DNA of 64,000 bases from Axinella damicornis (Eukaryota; Porifera; Demospongiae; Axinellida; Axinellidae). Under the pieces are notes generated by a model. The model made no database searches and had not been told where the DNA came from. It saw only the letters and a list, made by a program, of their open reading frames with translations. Shown piece by piece: positions 12,365 through 24,041 of this stretch. How positions within the stretch are numbered: the stretch's first letter is position 1; each line of letters opens with the position of its first letter. The translations under genes and the position numbers were made by a program. The stretch spans positions 1 through 64,000 of the forward strand of contig OZ007512.1 in assembly GCA_963931865.1 (NCBI GenBank). The letters are read 5' to 3'.

Positions 12365-12975
12365 TATGTGACAGTCTCGTGTAGAAATCGAAGATTATTC
12401 CGCATTGGCCAAAAATGAGTTAGTGATGCTAATCGAAGCCTTGGGGCTTCCCCAACACTTTGCGGAAGTCTTAGCGCTAATCGTTGCTTGTACGAGTAGT
12501 TACGCCCACGAAAGTGCAGTGACCTCGGGCGTTTACACAGTATACACACGCGGTACCGTCAACACGCAATAAAAATGGCAAGATTCAACGCTCTGTATCT
12601 GCGGTTGTGCGATAGCTACAAACACGGGTCAAACGCCAACAGTGAGAGGGATCCTTCGTCTAAAGCAACAGCGCCTATGAAGCAAAACAGGTAAACAGCA
12701 CCTATGCACTGAGCGCTAGATCGGATCGACGGTACGTCAACGATGTACCGTCCATGTAATAACGCTTACTGTGCTGTCTCTGTTATGTTGGTTTCCTTCA
12801 AACTTGGCAAATTCTTAGACAAGGGATCCATCTTGCTGCTGCTTTTTGTCCCATGTTTCTAGCTGTTGTAGAATAGGCGCTAGAAAGCGTTGAAAATTAA
12901 AATTTATAATCGCGTTTATCTCAATAATTGACTTCCGGAATAATCTTCGATTCCTACACGGGACTGTCACATATA
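12365..12975. mobile_element. TIR element, about 610 bp, non-coding
   Basis: ATATGTGACAGTCTCGTGTA at 12365 continues into GAAATCGAAGATTATTCCG. The inverse, CGGAATAATCTTCGATTCC followed by TACACGGGACTGTCACATAT, ends at about 12975. The inverted repeats are about 38 bp with a few mismatches. The interior is GC-poor, with only short overlapping ORFs. Confidence 0.65.
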
Positions 12976-13368
12976 TGAATGGACAACCTTCTGTTGATGG
13001 CTGTGTAGGCACGCAGTGATCGTATGGATGACATTGCATACTAGTGGTTCACACAGGGATGGCGTGGCATACTCTCCCTATTTGAATGGCAAAGCTTACT
13101 GCTGGAGGGACGATGCTGTCACTGAAACAACTCCAAGAGATTGCAGTGTCAAAAGGATGAAGGAATTAGATTCCAGCTTTGCTCACTCTTGACGTCCTAC
13201 ACTCATTCAGAACCACTGCACAACTACCTATGCAATGTTGTTGAAGTTGAGATGAGACATAATCGCTGTTCATGACAACACCAAAGACCATTTCTAACCC
13301 ACTACAGTAGTACTCCAACCTATACCACAAGATGGGATCTGTTGGACCATGCCAACTACACACGTGCA
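12976..13368. other. No recognisable feature
   Basis: Unique-looking sequence between two mobile elements. ORFs are short (up to 67 codons), have no domain I recognise and overlap on both strands. Confidence 0.4.
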
Positions 13369-14344
13369 TTAACTCTTTGCACGTGGGAATATTATACTTA
13401 TGAATAATTAATGAGTTAGAAAAGCCAAATTAAATGATAAAAAAAGACTTACTTTTCTGGATTCAAACCGCCGACGTTCGTCACAGGAAAAACTACCTGT
13501 AAATACGGGACAAGAACGGCACCGTCATCGTCGAAGTTGCTCCGTGATCGCACCGTCTGCTCGCCCGTTCGAGTCCGTAGTGAGACTACTTGACTTTTGG
13601 AATATTACGTTATTTCCTGCATAGACCACACCTACGGGCACACCTCTACACCGGAGAGTTGCTGAGAAGGCCGAATACGAACATTCAAGTTGTCTCTCCG
13701 CGGACTGGAACGGGTGGGCAGACGGAGTTTACACGGATGTTTACGGTGGCCGTCCAGTCCCGTATCTACAGGCAGTTTTTCCTGTGCGTATCACCATGCA
13801 CGCACACTAACTACACCACATTGCCATACTAATGTACACTAACGCATACAGGTGTTTAACTCTTTAGGGTCCAAAATGTATTGAAATCTCCCCCACAGCA
13901 TAAAATGGCATCTGCACGCAGCGTTGAGCGTTGCCCAGGGCGCGAAGCGTCCAACAAAACTCTGGAGGGTGCCCCTGGCTGTTAACAGCAATGATTACAC
14001 TCACCGTTGACCAAGGCAGGAAGGGGCGGGGGCACTGGGTGGAGTCGATAACTGAGCTAGCTGCATGGTTATCGCGCCATTCGACCAGCTGCTAAAACTC
14101 GACTGTTGTCTTGCCGTACGCGGAGGACCATCGCTACTTGCTTTATTGCTGGAGAGGGCAGACCAACAGTAAGTCAAAGCAGGAGCGTTATTGCAAGTAA
14201 GTGTATACTGACGGCGAGATAAGGCTTTTTAGCTTACTGTTCGATCAACTTACAATGGCGGCCTTTTAGCTTACTGTTCGATCAACTTACAATGGCGGCC
14301 TTGTCTCTGCCTGTAACAGCTGCCAGCCCAGACGCTTGGCGCCC

Positions 14345-15014
14345 TTAACTCTCTGGGCGCGGGAGGCATATATATATGCACACACGCGCCTACCGCTCCC
14401 CGCGGGAGGCATATATATATGCCTAAGCGATTATGCGTACTCTATGGCCTCCCCGCGCTTACCTGTTTGACGATCGCCGACTTTCTTCACACAGACCGGT
14501 ACCTAAGGGGCTGCCCCGATCTGCCAGACCAATAATCAATCAAAGTCTACAGGTTAATATTATTCATGCACTGTTAAAATAACCGCAAGCAGCTGTCATT
14601 TTATTGTCACGCGACTTTTCAACTGTAAACACGGCTAGCGCTATTTACTTTGCACGGATGACTGCGACGATGGTGGCAAGTGGCAAGAAGACAAATATGA
14701 ACACTTGATGGGGTTGTGGGGAGCTGCAGAAGAGTGACAGTGACAAGATATAACCGACAACGCTGTAATAGGCGTGGTCTTCGTTCTTCTCGCTTGTGAC
14801 AGCCGCGATTCCTCCTGTTCTGTGGAAAAGATGGCACAATGAAGGTATTTCATTCATTTCCGTATTAGCCAGATGGTAGACTCGACGGGAACGTCGCTAT
14901 AGGGTGGCAAAATAGTCATTTTTCGCAGCTGTTACTAATGATGCTTATATCACACATGCACGGTCGCGTGATGCGGAAGTCATGAATAATTAATGACCGC
15001 TCCCAAAGAGTTAA
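14345..15014 (+). mobile_element. Family-B TTAA element inserted into A2
   Basis: Begins TTAA-CTCTCTGGGCGCGGG and ends GACCGCTCCCAAAGAG-TTAA, giving roughly 15-bp imperfect inverted ends. The sister copy A3 reads straight through this place as GGCGCCCTTAATTCTG at about 15796-15811, a perfect empty site with a single TTAA. The 670-bp interior includes ATATATAT-palindromic GGGAGGC motifs and no transposase. Confidence 0.85.
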
Positions 15015-15090
15015 TTCTGCAGTTATACAGAGGGGGACTACTGACAAGACTCCAGGAGCAGTGCTAGTCGAAGGCTGTCCGTCACCGCAA

Positions 15091-16910
15091 CTCACTGTAC
15101 GTAAGGCCTGGGTCGGAATAGGCCAGCCCGCACCAACGCGCGCCACCAATAATGCAGCGCGCGGCGTACTCAGCGCATGACTGTCATGTGACCGATGAAC
15201 AAACGAGTGTTGTGTGTTGTCTCGCGGGCCAGACTCTCACACGGGCAGGACAGAGCTCTGACAGTAGGCAGACGTTCGAGGCAACTCCGAACAGATGGTA
15301 AGTCATAGCATGCTATCTTGGGAGCGAAATTAATGCCGTAGCAGGACTATTAACTCTTTAGGGTCCAAAATATATTGAAATCTCCCCCACAGCATAAAAT
15401 GGCATCTGCATGCAGCGTTGAGCGTTGCCCAGGGCGCGCAGAGTCCAACAAAACTCGGGAGGGTGCCCCTGGCTGTTAACAGCAATGATTACACTCACCG
15501 TTGACCAAGGCAGGAAGGGGCGGAGGCACTGGGTGGAGCCGATAACTAAGCTAGCAGTCTGGTTATCGCGCCGTTCGACCAGCTGCTAAAACTCGACTGT
15601 TGTCTTGCCGTACGCGGAGGACCATCGCTACTTACTTTATTGCTGGAGAGGGCAGACCAACAGTAAGTCAAAGCAGGAGCGTTATTGCAAGTAAGCGTAT
15701 ACTGACGGCGAGATAAGCCTTTTTAGCTTACCGTTCGATCAACTTACAATGGCGGCCTTGTTTCTGCCTGTAACAGCTGCCAGCCCAGACGTTTGGCGCC
15801 CTTAATTCTGTAGTTATACAGAGGGGGACTACTGACAAGACTCCAGGAGCAGTGCTAGTCGAAGGCTGTCCGTCACCGCGAAGTGAGAAGCCATAGTGTG
15901 AAAGGACGCTAATTATGCGCCTTTTAGCGCTATGGGCCCTAAAGGGTTAAACAGTTATCATGTGACATCGTGTTGAGTGTAGCTATTAAACTACTAGTCT
16001 CGATACCGAGACTATGTAGCTACGTACTACGTTCAGCAAGCTTTGTGTGTAACCTCGCTCACTGCATGCAAGTCTTGGCCTGAGATGAATGTAGGAGTGC
16101 TGTGTTGGTGTCACACTACAATTATCTCTCCACTTTGCAGCTGTATGCCCAAAGAATTATCAAGTCTCCTGTCACACAGCCTTATAACTGTATTATAATC
16201 ATGCTATTACGATTGTACATTATGTGCATTGCTTGTTGCGATCAATGTAGTGTCTTGTATCGAGTACCATGCAGCTGCCTGATCTTAAGTGCTCTAGACT
16301 CCGCCCACAATAACTATTTTGAGGGTGTGCCCAGCAGTTTTCACGTGACTGTCATTTGATAATGGCCGCATAGAGACATTGGTAGAGCGTTACCGATTAT
16401 ACGCAAAACTTCCCGAGTAGCTAGCGAGTTTCTGTGTACCTTGAAGGTCTTAGCTTGTGTAGCTCTATTAGTCTACCGCGTAGATTTCTCGTTCATGGAT
16501 GCTGAAGTTCGTTATTGACGGTTGAAGTTCTACCTGGGGTGGCCAACTCACACCTGGCTGGCTTAGTTAGGTATGTTCCTGAGCGAGCTAGGCTAATCTA
16601 CGCGTCCAAAAGATAGAACCAAGTGAGTCTTTCAATATGCCACCTTAAAAGTTAGAGTTCGTGATGTGTACGTTTTGCGTATCTTGGGCCAAAAACTTGG
16701 CTGGGTGTGGCTCAACTTGTGGCGTCCTCCTTGCTCACGTGAGCGCTATCCCAGAGAAAATATATATTTTTCATGAAGACTAGACATACTTCTACCCATA
16801 AAACATGTTTGGTTTTGATACAGTCTAACTTATTGGAGAAATTACTAAAAGAATATAGCATATCACTTTTCACCAGAAATTGGCCTGACCCAGGCCTTAC
16901 ATACAGTGAG
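15091..16910 (+). mobile_element. TIR element D1 (CTCACTGTACGTAAGGCC ends), carrying nested A3
   Basis: Left end CTCACTGTACGTAAGGCCTG, right end CAGGCCTTACATACAGTGAG. Without the nested A3 (about 600 bp) its length is about 1,220 bp, matching copy D2 (1,218 bp, 22367-23584, opposite orientation). The flanks fit a 2-bp duplication (AA). No transposase ORF is visible. Confidence 0.85.
15350..15950 (+). mobile_element. Family-A TTAA element (copy A3), innermost insertion
   Basis: 601 bp from TTAACTCTTTAGGGTCC to GCCCTAAAGGGTTAA. The sister element D2 holds the unoccupied site: on the complementary strand near 23320 it reads GCAGGACTGTTAAACACTTA with one TTAA, whereas D1 reads GCAGGACTA-TTAA...TTAA-ACAGTTATC. 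This shows target duplication of TTAA directly. Confidence 0.92.
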
Positions 16911-17042
16911 AAAGTGAGAAGCCATAGTGTGAAAGGACGCTAATTATGCGCCTTTTGGCGCTATGGGCCCTAAAGGGTTAAATTCGAACGGTTCATAATC
17001 GCTGTAGGGCCACTATAGCGGCCCGCCGCGTCCAAAGAGTTA

Positions 17043-17413
17043 ACACTTTAACCACAGAATTCTTCCCAACCAAGACAACACATTTTTATGCATTCAGCGC
17101 ACACCACTTTCGTAGGTACTCCTCTCCCACAGCATTCGCTCCTCAGTGGCCAAACTTGGTGGGGCCCGCACACATGGAGAGACCCCTCTGGCAATACCGT
17201 TAATGATATTCATGACCTCCCACAAGCTCAGCAAATCGGAGGTAAAAAGTGGATGTCAGCTGGATTTTCACCCAGCATTTCCTAAACATGGGCCAGATCT
17301 CACTGATGGCACACCTTACACCACCAATTCGCAGGTTTTCTTGAGGCCCTGGGTGTGGTCTATAAATATCATTAGAATCACAAATTCTCGGGTCAATGAA
17401 TCTCATTAAAATA
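17043..17413. other. No recognisable feature
   Basis: Mixed-composition sequence with three overlapping ORFs of 65-87 codons in different frames and no recognisable domain. No splice-consistent exon stood out. Confidence 0.4.
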
Positions 17414-17526
17414 AAAAACGCCCACAACATCATTGATGGATTGATTCATCAATCAATCAATCAACCAATCAATCAATCAACCAATCAAACAATCAACCAA
17501 TCAATCAATCAGTCAATCAATCAACA

Positions 17527-17561
<35 letters not shown>

Positions 17562-17637
17562 CAACCAATCAATCAATCAACCAATCAATCAATCAACCAA
17601 ACAATCAATCAGTCAATCAATCAACAAACCAATCAAT

Positions 17638-17696
<59 letters not shown>

Positions 17697-18224
17697 CCAA
17701 TCCATCAATCAACCAATCAATTAATGAACCAATCAATCAACCAATCAATCAACCAATCAATCAACTAACAAATCAATCAACTAATCAATCAATAAACCTC
17801 TCAATCAATCAACCAATAAATAAATCAATACATCAATCAAGCAACCAATCAATCAAACAATCAGCTAATCAATCAATCAACAAATCAATCAATCTTTCAA
17901 TCAACCAATCAATCAATCAACCATTCAATCAATCAACCATTCAATCAATAATCCAATCAATCAATCGGCCAATCGATCAATCAATCAATCAATCAACTAA
18001 TAAATCAATCAATCAGTCAGCTAATCAATCAATCAACCAATCAAGCCATCATTCAATCAATCGCCAGTCAATCAATCAACCAATCAGTCAATCAATCAAT
18101 CAGTCAACCAATCAATCAACCAATCTATCAATAAATCAATCAACCAATCAATCAATCAACCAATCATGTAATCAACCAACCAATCAATCAATCAACCAAT
18201 CAATCAACCAATCAATCCAGTCTG
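17414..18224. repeat. (CAAT)n-type microsatellite with CAAC variants
   Basis: About 800 bp of TCAATCAATCAACCAA-type tetranucleotide repeats. Because 12 is a multiple of both 3 and 4, one frame stays open for 277 codons and encodes only S, I, N, Q, P and T repeats. It is a repeat artefact, not a gene. Confidence 0.93.
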
Positions 18225-19055
18225 ATTAGCAGTCTAATTAGCAGTCTAATTAGCTAATTAGCAGTCTGATTAGCAAATTAGCAGTCTGATTAGCTAATTA
18301 GCAGTCTGATTAGCTAATCAGCAGCCTAATTAGCTAATCAGCAGTCTAATCAGCTAATTAGCAGTCTAATTAGCTGATTAGCAGTCTAATTAGCTAATTA
18401 GCAGTCTAATTAGTTAATCAGCCATCTAATCAGCTAATTAGACTGCTGAATAGCTAACCCTAACCCTAATCAGCAGTCTGATTAGCTAATTAGGAGTCTA
18501 ATTTGCAGTCTGATTTGCTAATCAGACTGCTAATTAGGCTTCTAATCAGGTAATTAGACTGCTAATCAGCCAATTTGACTGCAAATTAGCTGATTAGTCT
18601 AATCAGCTAATTAGCAGTCTAATTAGCTATTTAGACTGCTAATTAGCAATCAGCAGTCTAATTAGCAGTCTGATTAGCAAATCAACAGTCTAATTAGCTA
18701 ATCGGCAGTCTAATCAGCTAATCAGCAGTCTGATTAGCTAATCAGCAGTCTAGTTAGCTAATTAGCAGTCTGATTAGCTAATCAGCTGTCTAATCAGCTA
18801 ATTAGCAGCCTAATAAGCTAATAGCAGTCCAATCAGCTGATTAGCAGTCTGATTAGCTAATCAGCTGTCTAATCAGCTAATCAGCAGCCTAATTAGGTAT
18901 TTAGCCGTGTAATTAGGTAATTAGCCGTCTTATTAGTTAATCAGCAGTCTAATCAGCTAATCAGCAGTCTAATTAGCAGTCTAATTAGCAAATTAGCAGT
19001 CTAATTAGCAGTCTAATCAGCTAATCAGACTGCTGATTCGCTAATCTGCAGTCTA
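18225..19055. repeat. Array of GCAGTCTAATTAGCTAATTA-type repeats
   Basis: About 830 bp of irregular 10-20 bp units built from AGCAGTCT(A/G)AT and TAGCTAAT(T/C). Some blocks are inverted (AGACTGCTAATTAG). Two CCCTAA hexamers sit at 18456-18470. Confidence 0.88.
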
Positions 19056-20915
19056 CTCAATCAGGGGCCTACTCAAGGGCCTACTCAGGGGCCTACTCAG
19101 TGGCCTACTCTGGGGCCTACTCAGGGGCCTACTCAGGGGCCTACTTAGGGGCCTACTCAGGGGCCTACTCAGGGGCCTACTCAAGGGCCTACTCAGGGGC
19201 CTACTCAGGTGCCTACTCAGGGGCCTACTCAGGGACCTAATCACTCAGGGGCCTACCTACTCAGGGGCCTACTCAGGGGCCTACTCACTCAGGGGCCTAC
19301 TAAGGGGTCTACTCAGAGGCCTATTCAGAGGCCTACTCACTGAAGGGTGTACTCAGGGGCCTACTCAGAGGCCTATATACTCACTCAGGGGCCTACTCAG
19401 GGGCCTACTCACTCAAAGGCCTACTCAGGGGCCTACTCAGGGGCCTACTCACTCAGGTGCCTACTCACTCAGGTGCCTACTCAGGGGCCTACTCAGGGGC
19501 CTAGTCACTCACGGGCCTACCTACTCAGGGGCCTACGCACTCACGGGCCTACTCAGGGGTCTACTCAGGGGCCTACTCAGGGGCCTACTCAGAGGCCTAC
19601 TCACTCAAGGGCGTACTCAGGGGCCTACTCAGGGGCCTACTCAGGGGCCTTCTCAGGGGCGTACTCAGAGGCCTACTCAGGGGCCTACCCAGGGGCCTAC
19701 TCAGGGGCCTACTCAGGGGCCTACTCACTCAGGGGCCTACTCAGGGGCCTACTCACTCAGGGGCCTACTCAGGGGCCTACTCAGGGGCCTACTCAGGGGC
19801 CTACTCAGGGGCCTACTCAGGGGCCTACTCAGGGGCCTACTCAAGGGCCTACTCAGGGGCCTACTCAGGTGCCTACTCAGGGGCCTACTCAGGGACCTAA
19901 TCACTCAGGGGCCTACCTACTCAGGGGCCTACTCAGGGGCCTACTCACTCAGGGGCCTACTAAGGGGTCTACTCAGAGGCCTACTCAGAGGCCTACTCAC
20001 TGAAGGGCATACTCAGGGGCCTACTCAGAGGCCTATATACTCACTCAGGGGCCTACTCAGGGGCCAACTCACTCAAAGGCCTACTCAGGGGCCTACTCAG
20101 GGGCCTACTCACTCAGGTGCCTACTCACTCAGGTGCCTACTCAGGGGCCTACTCAGGGGCCTAGTCACTCACGGGCCTACCTACTCAGGGACCTACGCAC
20201 TCACGGGCCTACTCAGGGGTCTACTCAGGGGCCTACTCAGGGGCCTACTCAGAGGCCTACTCACTCAAGGGCGTACTCAGGGGCCTACTCAGGGGCCTAC
20301 TCAGGGGCCTTCTCAGGGGCGTACTCAGAGGCCTACTCACTCAGGGGCCTACCCAGGGGCCTACTCAGGGGCCTACTCAGGGGCCTACTCACTCAGGGGC
20401 CTACTCAGGGGCCTACTCACTCAGGGGCCTACTCAGGGGCCTACTCAGGGGCCTACTCAGGGGCCTACTCAGGGGCCTACTCAGGGGCCTACTCAGGGGC
20501 CTACTCAGGGGCCTACTCAAGGGCCTACTCAGGGGCCTACTCAGGTGCCTACTCAGGGGCCTACTCAGGGACCTAATCACTCAGGGGCCTACCTACTCAG
20601 GGGCCTACTCAGGGGCCTACTCACTCAGGGGCCTACTAAGGGGTCTACTCAGAGGCCTACTAAGGGGTCTACTCAGAGGCCTATTCAGAGGCCTACTAAC
20701 TGAAGGGCGTACTCAGGGGCCTACTCAGAGGCCTATATACTCACTCAGGGGCCTACTCAGGGGCCTACTCACTCAAAGGCCTACTCAGGGGCCTACTCAG
20801 GGGCCTACTCACTCAGGTGCCTACTCACTCAGGTGCCTACTCAGGGGCCTACTCAGGGGCCTAGTCACTCACGGGCCTACCTACTCAGGGGCCTACGCAC
20901 TCACGGGCCTACTCA
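19056..20915. repeat. 12-bp minisatellite (AGGGGCCTACTC)n with 660-700 bp higher-order copies
   Basis: Unit AGGGGCCTACTC and variants. A distinctive variant string containing CTGAAGGG followed by GCCTATATACTC recurs at about 19341, 20001 and 20701, showing larger-scale duplication of blocks. Long ORFs on both strands (up to 218 codons) reflect the multiple-of-3 unit and have no meaning. Confidence 0.95.
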
Positions 20916-22007
20916 CTCACGATGGTTAAGGCTGGCCCAAATTTGATTTTTGCTCAACTTTTTGCTTTACCTCTGTACTTTTGAGCATGCATTGCTATAA
21001 TATTTGTTGATTATACCAAATGAAACTGTGCTTAGTCAAATGTAAACAGGATGTTGATTGTTTTCCAATAATTGGTTTCCATGGAAACCGAACCACCCAC
21101 ACGTAAACATTGCCACAAACACGAACGCCTTAACGACTATTTTGCTACTTACGGAAAGTCAAACGCCCTTCTTCCCCCTGATAACGGATATTGATCGAAA
21201 GCTATTCATGTGAGCTACCTGAATCTGGGTAGGGACACCGCCCCAGCCACAACATAGAACTCCTACAAGCAATTATAGGTGTTTTTACGACCCAAAACAC
21301 GGGTCCTCTCAACTATCAGAGCTCACCTCTCGAGTTACAGCAACAGTGGTCTCTGTCCCTAGGCACAACACGTTAGTATAACTAATCTGCGATACTCTCT
21401 CCGAGTCATGGCCGCCAGGCTTGCCATCTGACTTTCCGTAAACAGCGAGGCGTTCAGCACCATCATTCTCTAGCTAGCCATGCGGCTGGTGAGCACTAAT
21501 TGTGCGGTCGCGGTTGATGAATTTCATTAAAATATACTCACGTGAGTGCGGCCAACCAATAATCCAGCTAACATTACATAGCTAGCGCTTTATAGCATCA
21601 TATAACTATTTTCCAACTGTGCATCTTCATTCAAGCTTCCCTATCCGGTTTGGGACTCCACATCCAGATCGATCCAGGCATACACACAGGTAGTCTCGCG
21701 GGGCCACAGGTGAGACAGTAACACGAACCTTTCAGATGCACAAGAGACGTCAACGCCTAGAAGACTAAAAGATGGGAACGTGTCCTTACACACGTAGCTT
21801 ACCTGTACTGTTGTCAACTTCAGAGAGCTCCACGACGCACAAAAACATCGGGTCTTGATGGCCGAGTTTCAACGTTTACATAGCACAAGTAGGATGCGGT
21901 ACGTAAACCAGATTAGTTCTTGACATAATTGAATTATAACTGCGGCGTGCGGGGCACGCCGCTACTTCCGCTTTCTTGTTACTGGGGACTGCCTTAACCG
22001 TCGTGAG
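20916..22007 (+). mobile_element. TIR element E (CTCACGATGGTTAAGGC ends) inside the minisatellite
   Basis: 1,092 bp with left end CTCACGATGGTTAAGGC and right end GCCTTAACCGTCGTGAG: 17-bp inverted ends, one mismatch. Removing it and one copy of CA restores the minisatellite phase CCTACTCAGGGG, so the target duplication is 2 bp. The interior has no long ORF. The CTCAC terminus and 2-bp duplication link it to the D elements. Confidence 0.8.
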
Positions 22008-22366
22008 CAGGGGTCTACTCAGGGGCCTACTCAGGGGCCTACTCAGAGGCCTACTCACTCAAGGGCGTACTCAGGGGCCTACTCAGGGGCCTACTCAGGG
22101 GCCTACTCAGGGGCTTACTCAGGGGCCTACTCACTCAGGGGCCTACTCAGGGGCCTATCAGGGGCCTACTCACTCAGGGGCCTACTCACTCAAGGGCGTA
22201 CTCAGGGGCCTACTCGGGGGCCTACTCAGGGGCCTACTCACTCAGGGGCCTACTCACTCAAGGGCGTACTCAGGGGCCTACTCGGGGGCCTACTCAGGGG
22301 CCTACTCACTCAGGGGCCTACTCACTCAAGGGCGTACTCAGAGGCCTACTCGGGGGCCTACTCAGG
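22008..22366. repeat. 12-bp minisatellite, continued
   Basis: The same AGGGGCCTACTC repeat resumes after element E and is broken again by element D2. Confidence 0.92.
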
Positions 22367-23584
22367 CTCACTGTATGTAAGGCCTGGGTCAGGCCAATTT
22401 CTGGTGAAAAGTGATATGCTATATTCTTTTAGCAATTTCTCCAATAAGTTAGACTGTATCAAAACCAAACACATTTTATGGGTATAAGTATGTCTAGTCT
22501 TCATGAAAATTATATAATTTCTCTGGGATAGCGCTCACGTGAGCAAGGAGGACGCCACAAGTTGAGCCACACCCAGCCAAGTTTTTGGCCCAAGATACGC
22601 AAAACGTACACATCACGAACTCTAACTTTTAAGGTGGCATATTGAAAGACTCACTTGGTTCTATCTTTTGGACGCGTAGATTAGCCTAGCTCGCTCAGGA
22701 ACATACCTAACCAAGCCAGCCAGTCGTGAGTTGGCCACCCCAGGTAGAACTTCAACCGTCAATAACGAACTTCAGCATCCATGAACGAGAAATCTACGCG
22801 GTAGACTAATAGAGCTACACAAGCTAAGACCTTCATGGTACACAGAAACTCACTAGCTACTCGGGAAGTTTTGCGTATAATCGGTAACGCTCTACCACTG
22901 TCTCTATGCGGCCATTATCAAATGACAGTCACGTGAAAACTGCTGGGCACACCCTCAAAATAGTTATTGTGGGCGGAGTCTACACCACTTAAGATCAGGC
23001 AGCTGCATGGTACTCGATATAAGACACTACATTGATCGCAACAAGCAATGCACATAATGTACAATCGTAATAGCATGATTATAATACAGTTATAAGGCTG
23101 TGTGACAGGAGACTTGATAATTCTTTGGGCCCATGCAGCTGCAAAGAGGAGAGATAATTGTAGTGTGACACCAACACAGCACTCCTACATTCATCTCAGG
23201 CCAAGACTTGCATGCAGTGAGTGAGGTTACACACAAAGCTTGCTGAACGTAGTACGTAGCTACATAGTCTCGGTACCGAGACTAGTAGCCAGCTACACTC
23301 AACACGTCACATGGTAAGTGTTTAACAGTCCTGCTACGCCATTAAATTCGCTCCCAAGATAGCATACTATGACTTACCATCTGTTCGGAGTTGCCTCGAA
23401 CGTCTGCCTACTGTCAGAGCTCTGTCCTGCCCGTGTGAGAGTCTGGCCCGCGAGACAACACACAACACTCGTTTGTTCAACGGTCACATGACAGTCATGC
23501 GCTGAGTACGCCGCGCGCTGCAATATTGGTGGCGCGCGTTGGTGCGGGCTGGCCTATTTCTACCCAAGCCTTACGTACAGTGAG
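22367..23584 (-). mobile_element. TIR element D2 (uninterrupted copy)
   Basis: 1,218 bp from CTCACTGTATGTAAGGCCTG to AAGCCTTACGTACAGTGAG, opposite orientation to D1 and without nested A3. Flanks CTACTCAGG and GGGGCCTACTC imply a 2-bp GG duplication within the minisatellite. It contains a perfect 20-bp palindrome TAGTCTCGGTACCGAGACTA at 23265-23284 (D1 equivalent at 15995-16014). Confidence 0.88.
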
Positions 23585-23907
23585 GGGGCCTACTCACTCA
23601 GGGGCCTACTCAGGGGCCTACTCAGGACTGTTAAGTAGGCCTCAATTTTTTTCCATGTCACACGGAAGTATGCACACAATTCGCGGAGGTGGTCATATAG
23701 TTTACGGAAATTGAATGGCAGCCGCGTAAGCTTTTTAACTTTGCTGTCACTACTATGGCCCTTAGTCTGCGGCCCGTAGCTTTGTGTTGTAGCTGGGTGT
23801 TAACTAGGTTTGTCTGACTTCCCAATGGACTACCATTGACAGCAACTGCTGCGTGTTTCTGGGAGCAGGAGCTGTGAAATCTCTACGAGCAATGGCGGCT
23901 CAACATG

Positions 23908-23942
<35 letters not shown>

Positions 23943-24041
23943 CTATGAAAATTTCTTGCAATTAAGCAAGGGGAAGGTCCAATAGCCATTGGCTAACATG
24001 AAGGATCTCCCGGATTACAACACAACAATGCACATTAAATT
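23585..24041. other. Minisatellite remnant, then unique DNA with T30 tract
   Basis: A few 12-bp repeats run to about 23627. Unique sequence follows, with a run of 30 T at 23913-23942. No gene features are visible. Confidence 0.6.

Larger units (their letters stand above)
13856..16981 (+). mobile_element. Family-A TTAA element (copy A2), itself twice interrupted
   Basis: Starts TTAACTCTTTAGGGTCC and ends GGGCCCTAAAGGGTTAA. Removing element B (14345-15014) and element D1 (15091-16910) leaves about 640 bp colinear with A3 (15350-15950). Confidence 0.85.
13369..17042 (+). mobile_element. Family-C TTAA element (copy C2), outermost shell of a nested insertion cluster
   Basis: Left end TTAACTCTTTGCACGTGGG at 13369; right end GGCCCGCCGCGTCCAAAGAG plus TTAA at 17042. 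Its own sequence is 13369-13855 plus 16982-17042. Family-A copy A2 interrupts it at a TTAA; C1 shows the corresponding uninterrupted region as CAGGTTTTAAAACC near 12280. Confidence 0.7.

Noticed and set aside
17396..18229. 277-codon ORF rich in Ser-Ile-Asn-Gln repeats
   Set aside because: It is the translation of a (CAAT)n microsatellite; frames stay open only because the repeat lacks stops.
19053..20576. ORFs of 63-218 codons made of GPTQ, AYSG or LSRP repeats
   Set aside because: Products of the 12-bp minisatellite read on either strand; no non-repeat sequence, start context or homologue.
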